Shown piece by piece: positions 36,310-48,311 of a stretch of 64,000 bases of DNA (positions within the stretch are counted from its first letter, which is position 1; every line of letters starts with the position of its first letter). The DNA comes from Aegilops tauschii subsp. strangulata (taxonomy: Eukaryota > Streptophyta > Magnoliopsida > Poales > Poaceae): the NCBI RefSeq assembly GCF_002575655.3, contig NC_053036.3, positions 641,474,736 to 641,538,735 of the forward strand. The letters run 5' to 3'. The notes below the pieces were generated by a model, which was given only the letters and a program-made list of their open reading frames with translations, ran no database searches and had not been told where the DNA came from. The translations under genes were made by a program, and so were the position numbers.

Positions 36310-37875
36310 TGCTACCTCTTGAGCATGCGTTGGTTTTACCTTGAAGAGGAAAGGGTGATGCAGCAAAGTAGCGTAAGTATTTCCCTCAGTTTTTGAGAAC
36401 CAAGGTATCAATCCAATAGGAGGCTACACTCAAATCCCTCATACCTGCACAAACAAATAAGAACCTTGCAACCAACGCGATAAAGGGGTTGTCAATCCCT
36501 TCATGGCCACTTGCAAAAGTGAGATCTGATAGAGATAATAAGATAAATATTTTTGGTATTTTTATGATATAGATTAGAAAGTAAAGATTGCAAAATAAAA
36601 TAGATCGGAAACTTATATGATCGAAAATAGACCCGGGGGCCATAGGTTTCACAAGTGGCTTCTCTCAAGATAGCATAAGTATTATGGTGGGTGAACAAAT
36701 TACTGTCGAGCAATTGATAGAAAATGCATAGTTATGAGAATATCTAGGCATGATCATGTATATAGGCATCACGTCCGCAACAAGTAGATCGAAACGATTC
36801 TGCATCTACTACTATTACTCCACACATCGACCGCTATCCAGCATGCATCTAGAGTATTAAGTTCATAAGAACGGAGTAACGCATTAGGCAAGATGACATG
36901 ATGTAGAGGGATAAACTCAAGAAATATGATATAAACCCATCTTTTATCCTCGATGGCAACAATACAATACGTGCCTTGCTGCCCCTGCTGTCACTGGGAA
37001 AGGACACCGCAAGATTGAACCCAAAGCTAAGCACTTCTCCCATTGCAAGAAAGATCAATCTAGTAGGCCAAACCAAAGTGATAATTCGAAGAGACTTGCA
37101 AAGATAACAAATCATACATAAAATAATTCAGAGGAGATTCAAATATTGTTCATAGATAATCTTGATCATAAACCCACAATTCATCGGATCTCGACAAACA
37201 CACCGCAAAAAGAATTACATCGAATAGATCTCCAAGAAGATCGAGGAGAACTTTGTATTGAGATTCAAAGAGAGAGAAGAAGCCATCTAACTAATAACTA
37301 TGGACCCAAAGGTCTGTGGTAAACTACTCACACTTCATCGGAGAGGCTATGGTGTTGATGTAGAAGCCCTCCGTGATCGATTCCCCCTCCGGCGGAGCGC
37401 CGGAAAAAGCCCGAAGATGGGTTCTCACGGGTACAGAAGGTTGCGGCAATGGAAATAGCGTTTCGTGGTGCTCCTGGATGTTTTCAGGGTATATGAGTAT
37501 ATATAGGCGAAGGAAGTCGGTCAGGGGAGCCACGAGGGGCCCACAAGGTTGGCGGTCGCGCCTACCCCCTGGGCGCGCCTCCCTGCCTCGTGGCCGCCTC
37601 GTTTCTTTCTTGACGTCCACTCCAAGTCTCCTGGATTGCGTTTGTTCCAAAACTAACTCTCCCGAAGGTTTCATTCCGTTTGGACTTCGTTTGATATTCC
37701 TTTTCTGGGAAACACCGAAATAGGCAAAAAAACAGCAATTTGGGCTGGGCCACCGGTTAATAGGTTAGTTCAAAAAATAATATAAAATTGTATAGTAAAG
37801 CCCATTAAACATCCAAAACAGATAATATAATAGCATGGAACAGTCAAAAATTATAGATATGTTGGAGACGTATCA
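36310..37875 (-). repeat. 5' LTR of element D (1566 bp)
   Basis: Complete LTR, closely matching 27649-27763 plus 30302-31756 and more distantly the LTRs of element A. A TATATATA box lies at 37498-37505. Confidence 0.93.
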
Positions 37876-37880
37876 AGGTC

Positions 37881-38136
37881 GTGAACCCTTCGAAGATCAA
37901 GTCTCCTCGGATATCAACGAAATTGTTTAGGCTTCCGAACCTGATCTGACGACCAGGGGCATAGATGTCAATCTATTCAAGATGACCAGTTGAATTGGCA
38001 CGCAGAACGAAGCCGCCAAACACAAAAAGTTGACCAGGGAGGAAAGTCACCCCGGAAACAACATCGTTGTTGATGATCGAACGAGCCATCGAACCTTCTG
38101 TTGACGACACAGCGGAACTCTCAATGAAAGCACCAA
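37881..38136 (-). other. Leader and primer site of element C
   Basis: The minus strand reads, directly after the LTR end ...GACACCGACA, TTGGTGCTTTCATTGAGAG (about 38118-38136), the likely primer-binding site. The leader then joins gag at 27644 across the insertion of D. Confidence 0.6.
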
Positions 38137-41100
38137 TGTCGGTGTCAAAACCAGACAATCTCGGGTAGGGGGTCCCGAACTGTGCGTCTGAGGATCGAAG
38201 GTAACATGAGACAAAGGGGACACGATGTTTACCCAGGTTCGGGCCCTCTTAATGGAGGTAAAACCCTACTTCCTGCTGATTGTCTTGGATGAATATAGGG
38301 GTTACAAGAGTCGATCTACCTCGAGATCGTAATGGCTAAACCCTAGCTGTCTAGCCTATGATAATTCGGATAGCCTCTACGGACTAAACCCTCCGGTTTA
38401 TATACACACCGGAGGGACCTAGGGTTGTATAGAGTCGGTTTGTAGAGGAAGGAAATTACATATCCAGATACCTAATCTTGCCACCCACGCATAGGAGAGT
38501 CCTGTCCGGACACGGGGGAAGGTCTTTTCCTTGTACTTTCATGGCCCATTGTGACGCCCCCGATTCAATCGTACACTAATCATACACGCAAACGTGGACG
38601 ATCAAGATCAGGGACTCACGGGAAGATATCACAACACAACTCTAAAAATAAAATAAGTCATACAAGCATCAAAATACAAGCCAGGGGCCTCGAGGGCTCG
38701 AATACAAGTGCTCGATCATAGACGAGTCAGCGGAAGCAACAATATATGAGTACAAACATAAGTTAAACAAGGTGCCATAAGATGGCTAGCACAAACTAGG
38801 ATACGGAGCGAAAGAGGCACAGGCCTCCTGCCTGGGATCCTCCTAAACTACTCCTGATTGTCGGCGGCGCCATGCACGTAGTAGTAGGCACCCTCGATGT
38901 AGTAGGAGTCGTCGAAGGTGGCGTCTGACTCCTAGGCTCTAGCATCTGGTTGCGACAACCGAGAAGAATGGAAAGGGGGAAAAGAGGGAGAAAAGCAATC
39001 GTGAGTACTCATCCAAAGTACTCACAAGCAAGGATCTACACCACATATGCATGGGTATCTGTGTAAAGGGGCAATATCGGTGGACTGAACTGCAGAATGC
39101 CAGAATAAGGGGGGATAGCTAGTCATGTCGAAGACTACGCTTCTGGCAGCCTCCATCTTGCAGCATGTAGAAGAGAGTAGATGGTAAGTTCACCAAGTAT
39201 CATCGCATAGCATAATCCTACCAGGCGATCCTCTCCTCGTCGCGCTGTGGGAGAGTGATCACCGGGTTGTATCTAGCACTAGAAAGGGTGTGTTTTATTA
39301 AGTATCTGTTTCTAGTTGTCATAAGGTCAAGGTACAACTCCGGGTCGTCCTTTTACCGAGGGACACGGCTATTCGAATAGATAAACTTCCCTGCACGGGT
39401 GCACCACATAACCCAATACGCTCATCCCTCTGGCTGGACACACTTTCCTGGGTCATGCCCGGCCTCGGAAGATCAACACGTCGCAGCCCTACCTAGGCAC
39501 AACAGAGAGGTCAGCACGGCGGTCTAAATCCTATGCACGCAGGGGTCTGGGCCCATCACCCATTGCAAACCTGCATGTTGTGAGGGCGGCCGGAAGCAGA
39601 CCTAGCCTCCCTAATACAAGACCAGGCGTTCCAGTCCAATCCGGCGTGCGCCGCTCAGTCGCTGACGTCAAGAAGGCTTCGGCTGATACCACGACGTCGA
39701 GTGCCCATAACTGTTCCCGCGTAGTTGGTTAGTGCGTATAGGCCAGTGGCCAGACTCAGATCAAATACCAAGATCTCGTTAGGTGTGCTATTTTGAAGTA
39801 ACCGCGGACGCCGGCCAGGGTCAGGCCCACCTCTCACCTAGGTGGTCACAACCTGCCTTGTCGCTCCGCCACAAAGTAACAGTCGGGGGCCTTCGGGAAG
39901 GTAGGCCCACCTCTACCAGGATGGAGCCGCCTGTCCTTTCAGCCCCCCACATCAGAGTCACTTGCGGGTACTATACGAGCCGACCGGCTTTAGTCACCAC
40001 ATGTATCATATAATATGTATGTAAGTATATACCCGTGATCACCTCCCGAGTGATCACGGCCCGGTAGTATAGCATGGCAGACGAACAAGAATGTAGGGCC
40101 ACTGATGGAATACTAGCATCCTATACCAAGCATTTAGGATTGCAGGTAAGGGTAACAAACGTATCCACAATGACAGGCTATGCAGCAGAATAGGATTAAC
40201 CAAAAGCAATAACATGCTACACTACTCTAAAGCAAGCAGTAGAGAGAAGGAATAGGCGATATCTGGTGATCAAGGGAGGGGCTTGCCTGGAAGCTCAGCC
40301 GAGAAGGAGGGGTCGTCAACACCGAAGTCGTACTGGGTAGCAGCGCGTCGGTCTCGGTGTCTAACGAGAGAAGAGGGGGAAGAAACAATAAATATAATGC
40401 AAACATAAGCAGGACGGTGCATGACATGACAATGAGCGGTGCTAGGTGTGCCCTAACGTGGTGGTAGGTGATACCGGCAAAGGGGGGAAGCATCTGGGAA
40501 AGTATTCCCGGTGTTTCGCATTTTCGGACAGACGGACCAGAGGGGGAAAGTTGCATGTTCACTATGCTAGGGACGTGTGGCTAACAAACAGACTGCATAA
40601 TCTGATTTGTCTCGCCGTTCAGAGCAACTTTCATGTAGAAAGTATTTTCATCCGAGTTACGGATTATTTTATATTAATTTTCAAAGTTTTAATCAATTTA
40701 CAAATTATTATTATGAAATTAATTCGAAAATATCATTATTGCATCAGCATGATGTCAGCATGACATCAACAGTCAACAGAGGTGTTGACTGGGTCAAACT
40801 GACATGTGGGGTCCGCATGTCATTGACTGATCAGGCTAAACAGAGTTTAATTAAGTTAACTAGTGATTAGGTTAATCTAATCAGGCTTAATTAAGTTAAT
40901 TAATTATTATTATTATTATTATTATTATTTACTTTTCAATTAATAACCTTTTTAACAAAAACATTCTTGGGCAGGGGCCCACTGTCATACGCCCAATGGC
41001 CTTAACGAGCGCACAGTTACGGGGCGGAGCCAAGCGCGAGCGCTGGGCGCCCGATTGGGGGAACCCAGGCGCTAGCTCGGCGAGGCCGCCGGCACCCACG

Positions 41101-42169
41101 ACGTTGGCCAGGGGAGGCGGCGGAGGCCTGCGTGCGGCGAGGTGAGGCCGCAGCGGCATGCGGAGCAGAGGCGGGGCGCGGTGCTGTGCGCGGCGGGGTG
41201 GTGGCCAGAGGCGCGGTGCAGCGGGGGAAACGGGGCGGTGGCACGGCGCGCGGTACAGCGGGGGAAGCGGGGAGGTGGCCAGGGGTGCGGTCGGCGCGAG
41301 GGGCGACGGGCACGACGGACGGAGTGGCGCGCGGCCAGGGCGCGGCCCGACCGCGGTGAGCGCGCGTGTGAGGGGATGCGGGCGAGCGCACGGGAGCGGA
41401 CGAGGGGCGCGGTGTCCGCGGCGACAGCGACCATCGTGGTGCGGGGAAGAGGAGAAGGAGGGGGGCTCACGGGGGTTCGTAGGGTACGGGGCAGTGTGGC
41501 GTGGGGAGGACGACGGGGACGACGACGACGTAGGGAAGGCCGTCCGGCGAGGTGGCCGATGCGGAGGCGCTCCGAGCGGTGGTGGTCGATGAAGGGTGAC
41601 GGCGCCGTTGTCCAGGCGCGGCGGGGTGTGTAAGCCCCGATCCGATCTGGATCGGGGGGAATAGGGAGAGGCGACGTGGGGGAGTGGGTGTCGGTGGGTT
41701 AGGGTTGGACTGGGGGGTGGGGTATAAGGGAGTGGGGTGGGGCGCGGCTGGGCCAGCTTGGTTGGCCTGGTGGCCAGCTGGGCCAAGGCCCAGCAGGGTT
41801 TTTTTTGTTTTTCTTTTGTTAGACTTGTTTTCTGCTTTTTATTCTTTCCCCTTTTTCTGTTTTATTTATTTTAGAGCATCTTAGAATTTTCTAAACATGT
41901 GTTTTCTTCACTATAATTACCTATGTAATATTTGGCACAGTCCAAACATTTTGGTTTTAATGTTTGAAAACTTTTGTTGTTTGCCATATTTTGAATTTGA
42001 ATTTTGAACCGGTTTTTGAACTAACGAGAGATTAGCAACAATAACGGAGGTGATGTGGCATCATTAGCAGAGGTTATTGTAGCTTGATTATCCGGGCGTC
42101 ACACCCATCAATCCGGCCCATATCACATAGCCCGGACACCCGAGGACCCCCTAGATCAGGACTCCCTCA
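38137..42169 (-). repeat. 5' LTR of element C, split by solo LTR F
   Basis: LTR parts are 38137-38549 and 42109-42169. Read on the minus strand they start TGAGGGAGTCCTG and end CCGACA. The sequence across the two parts joins smoothly (GGCCCAT / CAATCCGGCCCA) once F and one CCCAT copy are removed. Confidence 0.85.
38550..42103 (-). mobile_element. Solo LTR F (3.55 kb), long-LTR Gypsy-type family
   Basis: Ends TGTGACGCCC...GGGCGTCACA with a perfect CCCAT duplication (38545-38549 and 42104-42108). It contains an (ATT)n microsatellite (about 40903-40929) and a GC-rich block (40980-41700) similar in character to that of element B's LTR. No internal domain is present. The long proline-rich ORF at 40929-41786 is a shadow of the GC-rich block. 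Confidence 0.87.
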
Positions 42170-42377
42170 GGAAGGTCCTTACATTATCAAAGAAGTTTAT
42201 CGTTCCGGTGCCATCAAGATCAACAATGCCGAGGGCAATAACCCAAAGGTGGTGAACGAACAAAGAATCAAACATTATATCTCAGGTACTCCCATAAATG
42301 TTGAAACTAATATTATTCATATCATAACACTGGAGGAGTACATAAGGGAAACCATCCAGAACACTCCAGAACCCTGA
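42170..42377 (+). pseudogene. Integrase C-terminal end of element G pol (fragment)
   Basis: The frame is open from the junction with element C to a TGA at 42375-42377. It reads EGPYIIKEVYRSGAIKI, then VNEQRIKHYISG, the characteristic tail after the integrase core in Athila/Tat Gypsy elements. It is cut at its left end by element C, so only about 68 residues remain here. Confidence 0.8.
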
Positions 42378-42688
42378 AAAGGAATAGGTATGTGATACGG
42401 TAAGTAAACCCAGTCCAAAAGTTTCCCAAAAGCAATTTTACTCCGTTTTGGAATATTTAGGAAAATAAGAAGTAGCTCGTATAGCGCACGAGGAGGCGAC
42501 AACCCGTGGGGGCGCGCCTCCCAGGCTTGTGGCCACCTCGTGTGACCTCCGGACTCCGTTTTCTCACAGAATACTTCTTTTGCATGGTAAAAATTCATTA
42601 TATAATCTCCCGAAGGTTTTTATGACCGTATCACGGCAATATCCTTTGTTCTTGTTTCGAGCTATTTTCCTGACAGATCTACATCGCC
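42378..42688 (+). other. Spacer between pol and env-position ORF in element G
   Basis: No ORF of interest. It contains GGCGCGCC-type GC-rich sequence at 42510-42525 and the polypyrimidine stretch before the next ORF. Confidence 0.5.
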
Positions 42689-43207
42689 ATGACGTCTCCA
42701 AGCACACCCAAGGACAAGTTCTACAAGAAGGTCACCAACCCCTACCTTCCGGAGGTGATGCAACACCCTCAAACCATTGAGATGCATGAGGGGGTGGTTC
42801 ACATCCGAGATGTTCAATGGCCAAGGAGGACCGGAAGCATGGAGGCCAGGCCCAAAGCGTTGGAGCAGGAGGTCTTCAAGTGCCAAGGGATGGTGGAACG
42901 CGGAATCAACGCCAAGCACTCTATGATGATGGAATTCACTCATGATCGCAAGCTGGACAACGATAGTATTGGAGAGGCCATCTTCAAGCTTCATTAGAAA
43001 ATCGAGCGTATCCAAGCCCAGATCAATGACCTGCAAAACCAGAACTGTGAGTATGAATATAGGTTTAAGAGGATGAGTTTGGCTGTAGATTTGAGTATTC
43101 CGGAGACTCTTTCATCTTTTTCCGATGGTGAGCCTATGCCTTGGAAGACGGAGAACAAGCCTACCACATCATCAACTTCATCACCACCACCTCCGAAGGA
43201 GACTTGA
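42689..43207 (+). pseudogene. Env-position coiled-coil protein of element G, one in-frame stop
   Basis: ATG 42689 (MTSPSTPKDKFYKKVTNP) opens a frame to a TAG at 42995-42997. The same frame continues without break to a TGA at 43205-43207, about 172 codons. The second part is heptad-like (KIERIQAQINDLQNQN) and then Ser/Thr/Pro-rich. The position after pol matches the extra ORF of Athila-type elements. I see no signal peptide or transmembrane segment, so calling it an envelope would go too far; function is unknown. Confidence 0.6.
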
Positions 43208-44599
43208 GTACACGTGTATGGGCACTCCCCTTGGCTTGTGCCAAGCTTGGGGAAGATGCACCGGTATCGTATCACCATCACATCTTTATTATTATCATTT
43301 ATCTTAGTTCAGTCCTTTTGGTTATATCTTGATCTGCTGAATAAAAGTTTTAGTATGATCTAGTATTTTAGTTTGCTTCGTGATCTATCTATATAACCGA
43401 GTGTGAGAGTGGTATAATAAAGATTACTTTTGAGTTGAGGGCCTTGCTTTCTTGCTTTGATCTTGGAAAATGAAAAGATAATAAAATAAATAAAAAGATT
43501 ATATAATAGTCTTATGAGGAGTGATGACTTCACAAATAATAAGTATGTCGCTTGAAATTTGTTGAGGGTTGACAAACGTAGTTTTGGTCATTGTTGCAAT
43601 TAATTGGAAGTAATAAAGAAAGAGAGGTCTCACATATAAATACACTATCTTGGACATCTTTTGTGATTGTTAGCACTCATTAAAATATTTTATGCTAAAA
43701 GGTTGATGTTGGACAAGGAAGACAACATAATGAGTTATGTTTTCTTATATCCGAATAGAAGTTATATTGTCATGGATCTTGCAACATGTTGAGTTTGCTC
43801 TATATCCCTTGCTAGCCAAATTTTCTGCACCAAGTAGAGATACTACTTGTGCGTCCAAAAACCTTCAACCCAGTTTTGCCATGAGAGTCCACTATGTCTA
43901 CCCATGGATTGAGTAAGATCCTACAAGTAAATTGTCATCGGTGCAAGCAATAAAAATTGCTCTCTAAATATGTATGGTCTTTTAGTGTGAGGAAAATAAG
44001 CTTTATACAAACTTGTGATATTGAAGAAATAAAGCGACGGACTGCATAATAAAGTTCTTTATCACAAGAGGCAACAGAAAGTGACGTTCCATTGCATTAA
44101 GATTTCATGCATCCAACCATAAAAGCACATGACAACCTCTGCTTCCCTTTGTGAAGGTCCTATCTTTTATTTTTACCTTTATACAAGAGTCATGATGATC
44201 TTCACCTTTCCTTTTTATACTTTTTTCTTTTTGGCAAGCATTATGTGTTGGGGAAAGATCCGGACCAACATATCCACTTGGATGTAGGTGTTCATAAATT
44301 ATTATTGTTGACATTACCCTTGAGGTAAATTGTTGGGAGGCGGAACTATAAGCCCCTTTTTTCCTACGTGTCTGATTGAAGCTTTGATCTCGTAAGTATC
44401 GCGCGAGTATTAGCAATTATGAAAGATTAAAGATCGTTGAGTAAGTGAACTTGCTAAAGAGCTCTTACATTGAATCTTTTCCATATTATGATAAATTGCA
44501 ATTGCTTTAATGACCGACGCCTCTATCTCCAAACATGTGGACATGATTATCGATCTCGGCTTTCGCTTGAGGACAAGCGAGGTCTAAGCTTGGGGGAGT
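43208..44599 (+). other. Non-coding 3' region of element G
   Basis: AT-rich, no credible ORF. The polypurine tract AAGCTTGGGGGAGT (about 44586-44599) precedes the LTR, and a similar AAGCTTGGGGAAGA occurs at about 43243. Confidence 0.7.
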
Positions 44600-46129
44600 T
44601 GATACGTCCATTTTGCATCATGTTTTTATGTTCATATTTATTGCATTATGGGTTGTTATTTCACATTATGGCACAATACTTATGCCTTTTCTCTCTTATC
44701 TTACAAGATTCACATGAACAGGGAGAATGCCGGCAGTTGGAATTCTGGACCAGAAAGGAGCAAATCTGAGATACCTATTCTACACAACTCCAAATGTCCT
44801 GAAACATTACGGAGAATTATTTTGGAATATATAAAAAGTATTGGGGAAGAAACTATAGAAGGGGGCCCACCATGTGGCCACAAGCCTAGGGGCGCGCGCT
44901 AGGGCTTGTGGGCTCCCTAGCCATCGTCTGGTGCCCATCTTCCGCTATATGGAGGGTTTTGACCTAGAAAAATGATAAGGAAGCTTTTCGGACAAAGCGC
45001 TGCTATCTCGAGGCGGAACTTGGGTAGAAGCAATCTAGGGCTCCGGCGAAGCTATTCTGCCGGGGAAACATCCCTCCGAGAGGGGGAAATCAAAGACATC
45101 GTCATCACCAACGATCCTCTCATCGAGGGAGATCCAATCTTCATCAACATATTCACCAGCACCATCTTCTATCAAACCCTAGTTCATCTCTTGTATTCGA
45201 TCTTTGTCTCAAAACCTCAGATTGGTACCTCTTGGTTGCTAGTAGTGTTGATTACTCCTTGTAGTTGATGCTAGTTGGTTTGTTTGGTAGAAGATCATAT
45301 GTATAGATCATTAATGATATTTATTACCCCTCTAATCTTGAACATGAACATGCTTTGTGAGTAGTTACGTTTGTTCCTGAGGACATGGGAGAAGTCTTGT
45401 TATAAGTAATCATGTGAATTTGGTATTCGTTCGACATTTTGATGAGATGTATGTTGTCTTTCCTCTAGTGGTGTTATGTGAACGACGACTACATGACACT
45501 TCACCATGATTTGGGCCTAGGGGAAGGTATTGGGAAGTAGAAAGTCGATGAGGGGTTGCTAGAGTGACAGAAGCTTAAACCCTAGTTTATGTGTTGCTTC
45601 GTAAGGGGCTGATTTGGATCCATATGTTTAATGCTATGGTTATATTTATCTTAATTCTTCTTTCGTAGTTGCGGATGATTGTGAGAGGGGTTAATAATAA
45701 GTGGGAGGCTTTTCCAAGTAAGGACAACACCCAAGCACCGGTCCATCCACATATCAAATTATTAAAGTAATGAACGCGAATCATATGAGCATGATGATAA
45801 CTAGCTTGACGATAATTCCCATGTGTCCTCGGGAGCGCTTTGCTTTACATAAGAGCTCGTCCAGGCTTATCCTTTGCTAAAAAAGGATTGGCCCACCGAA
45901 CTAGTGCACCTATACAATTTACCATCGTATTTGGTGTGTTGGGCACCCAAGAGACTTTTTGTTATTTGGTTGCAGGGTTGTTTGAGAGAGACCATCTTCA
46001 TCCTATGCCTCCCACGGATTGATAAACCTTAGGCCATCCACTTGAGGGAAAATTGCTACTGTCCTACAAAACTCTGCGCTTGGAGGCCCAACACGCTTCT
46101 AGGAGAATAAAGTTGCATAGTAGACATCA
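44600..46129 (+). repeat. 3' LTR of element G
   Basis: Starts TGATACGTCCATTTTGC right after the PPT and ends GTAGACATCA-like (ATAGTAGACATCA). The ends match, in reverse, those of solo LTR H (46970-48311), supporting both boundaries. Confidence 0.83.
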
Positions 46130-46546
46130 CTGCCAGAAACAACATGGAGGAGGGACACCAGGGTCAACGGGGTAGTCTCTGTTCGGCACGGGTCGATAGG
46201 GCCACGGCGGTGTGGGACATGCCGATGGGGTGGCAGTGGACCGAGACAGAGTGGGGAGGGGAGTGTGGATTGGCGTTCCCTGGTGTGTGGGGCTGGAGTG
46301 TTGCATATGGTATGGGCTGGCCAATACCAGTGGCGTCTTACTTTTGGGTGTGCCACCGGTATTTCACGTACGAACGGACAACCTTGGCCCAACTACCAAT
46401 GGCTTGTCATTCTGAAATGCACGCCACTCATAGTGATTTAACAATGGCACGTCCTAAACGGATACGCCACTAGTAATACCACTTGCGTATTATAACACAA
46501 AATACCACTAGTAGCAGGTCTACTATAAGGGGTTTTCCTACTGGTG
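46128..46546. mobile_element. Possible small CACTA-type element
   Basis: Left edge CACTGCCAGAAAC, right edge GTTTTCCTACTGGTG, with subterminal repeats built on CCACTAGTA and GCCACT (46425-46520), as in Triticeae CACTA ends. No clean 3-bp target duplication (CAT versus CAA). It overlaps the LTR G end by two bases. No transposase. Confidence 0.45.
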
Positions 46547-46969
46547 CAAAGTGTGCAACTTTTTCTCTACTTTTTCTTCCGCCCCTTTCCAATTTCTATT
46601 ACATAGCCTACTATGGTACATAGGTATACAAGGGTCCTTAAAAGGAATGCTACCTACGGAACAAGTGAAAATATATGAGTACTAATGGGTCCTACCTTTA
46701 GCTCTACCAAAACAATAAAATTAACTTTTATGGAAGTTTATTTTCAAACCGGACAACTGTTCAAAAATAAACTAAATACTCTTCAAGTTTTGTGCACTTT
46801 CTAAAATATATTGAAACCTAAAAATCGTATCGTTGGCACATTGGAACATATTCACACCTCCGTCTACTAAATTTTCAGCTAAACCTTGCTACAAACAATT
46901 CTCAGAAGCACTAACAAAGAGCATATTGAAAACAACAATAGCATCATTGAATGGGGGATAGGGGATCCT
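46547..46969. other. Unassigned intergenic sequence
   Basis: AT-rich, no ORF, motif or repeat that I recognise. Confidence 0.5.
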
Positions 46970-48311
46970 TGATGTCTACTACGCAACTTTATTCTTGTAG
47001 ACTCTGTTGGGCCTCCAAGTGCAGAGTTTTGTAGGACATCAACAAATTTCCCTCAAGTGGATGACCTAAGGTCTATATATCTGTGTGAGGTGTAGGATGA
47101 AGATGGTTTCTCTCAAACAACCTTGCAATCAAATACAAGAGATCTCTTTTGTTCCCAACACACCCAATACAATGGTAAATTTCTATAGGTGCACTAGTTC
47201 AGCGAAGAAATGGTGATAAAAGTGTAGTATGGATAGTAGATATAGGTATTGATAATGCGAATAAATAGAATAGCAAGGTAATAAGTAAAAAAACTGAATA
47301 AAAATGGTGAATTAATGCTTAGAAACAAGGCCTAGTGTTCTTACTTTCCCTAGTGCAATCTATCAACAGTGCTAACATAATTGAATCATATAACAATCCC
47401 TCAACATGCAACAAAGAATCACTAAAAAAGTTCCTATCGAAAAAAGTAGGATGAAAACGTGTATCAACCTCTATGCCTAGATTAAACCAATGTCACCATA
47501 GGAATACGCAACTTGATTAACAAAACATATGTCAAGTGATCTCGATAAATTACCCCATTGTCACCACGGTACATCAAGTGATCTCAAATCAAAATATTCA
47601 ATCCAACGTATTAAACTCAAAGAGCAAGACTCAATTCATCACAACAATGATAGAGAGGGAAGAACACCAAATGATCGAACTATATTAACAAAGTTCATGG
47701 AACATCAAGATCGTGTCCTATCAAGATCATGAGAGAGAGAAATCAAACACATAGCTACGGGTACATACCCTAATCCCCGAGGGTGAACCACCCCATCCTC
47801 GTCATGGAAGCAGCGGGGATGATGAAGATGGCCTCCGGTGATGACTCCCCCCCCCCCCCCGCAGGGTGTCAGAACGGAGCTCCGGATAAGATCGCCTTGA
47901 AACAGAGGCTTGCAACGGCGGAAAAAATCATCTAGGTTAACTTTCGGTGCTGGAATCTCGCCAAAAGGAGTTACGAGGGCCCCACAAGATCAGGTGACCC
48001 TCCCGCCCCCTAGAACGCGCCACGTGAGCTTGTGGCGTCCTCGTGGGTCTTATGGTCTCTCCATGAAGCTTCGAGGGTCTCTTATGTTCCAAAAAAAACC
48101 ACCATAATTTTTTATCGTGTTTGGACTTCTTTTGGTATGGTTTTCCTGTGAAACAAGGAAATATGCAAAAAAAAAAAAAGGAACTAGCACTAGGCACTAG
48201 ATTAATATGTTAGTCAATAAAAATCATATAAAAGTGCACCAAAACCATGTAGAACTAGTATAAATATGGCATGAATATTTCATAAATTATAGATACGTTG
48301 GAGACATATCA
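46970..48311 (-). mobile_element. Solo LTR H (1.34 kb), related to LTR of element G
   Basis: Read on the minus strand it starts TGATATGTCTCCAACG and ends GTAGTAGACATCA. No internal domain adjoins it. The flanks ATCCT (left) and ATTCC (right) are only similar, so the target duplication is imperfect or mutated. It has a poly-C run at about 47847. Confidence 0.72.

Larger units (their letters stand above)
27649..37875 (-). mobile_element. Element D: Sabrina/WHAM-like Gypsy element encoding only gag-protease
   Basis: LTRs at 27649-31756 (split by solo LTR E) and 36310-37875 share ends TGATACGTCTCC...GTAGCA when read on the minus strand. A perfect target duplication AGGTC (27644-27648 and 37876-37880) shows insertion into element C. 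The tRNA-Asp-type PBS (GGCGCCATTTCCGGGGA, about 36281-36298, minus) and the PPT (AAGCTTGGGGATGCT, 31757-31771, minus) are present. The internal region has gag-PR (34043-36091) and a long non-coding tail, with no RT, RNase H or integrase. It shares LTR, leader and tail sequence with A but has a different coding region. Confidence 0.92.
23430..42169 (-). mobile_element. Element C: Fatima-like Gypsy retrotransposon, left end outside window
   Basis: Minus-strand element made of a 3' untranslated region (23430-24604), a broken gag-protease gene (24605-27644), leader and PBS (37881-38136) and its 5' LTR (38137-38549 plus 42109-42169, 474 bp). It is interrupted by D (27649-37875) and F (38550-42103), and A is inserted in its 3' part. 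Its 3' LTR must lie left of the window. The LTR reads TGAGGGAGTCC...GACACCGACA on the minus strand, as I remember for Fatima. No RT or integrase follows the protease. It is inserted in element G. Confidence 0.82.
42170..46129 (+). mobile_element. Element G: Athila-like Gypsy element, 3' part only
   Basis: Begins inside pol (integrase C-terminal end), continues with an env-position coiled-coil ORF and a non-coding tail, and ends with a complete 3' LTR (44600-46129). The 5' part is left of the window, beyond element C, which is inserted at 42169/42170. It is the outermost host of the nest. Confidence 0.8.

Noticed and set aside
40929..41786. 285-codon minus-strand ORF in a GC-rich block
   Set aside because: Pro/Arg/Ala low complexity, overlapping long ORFs in several frames on both strands, and location inside solo LTR F. 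Composition explains it.
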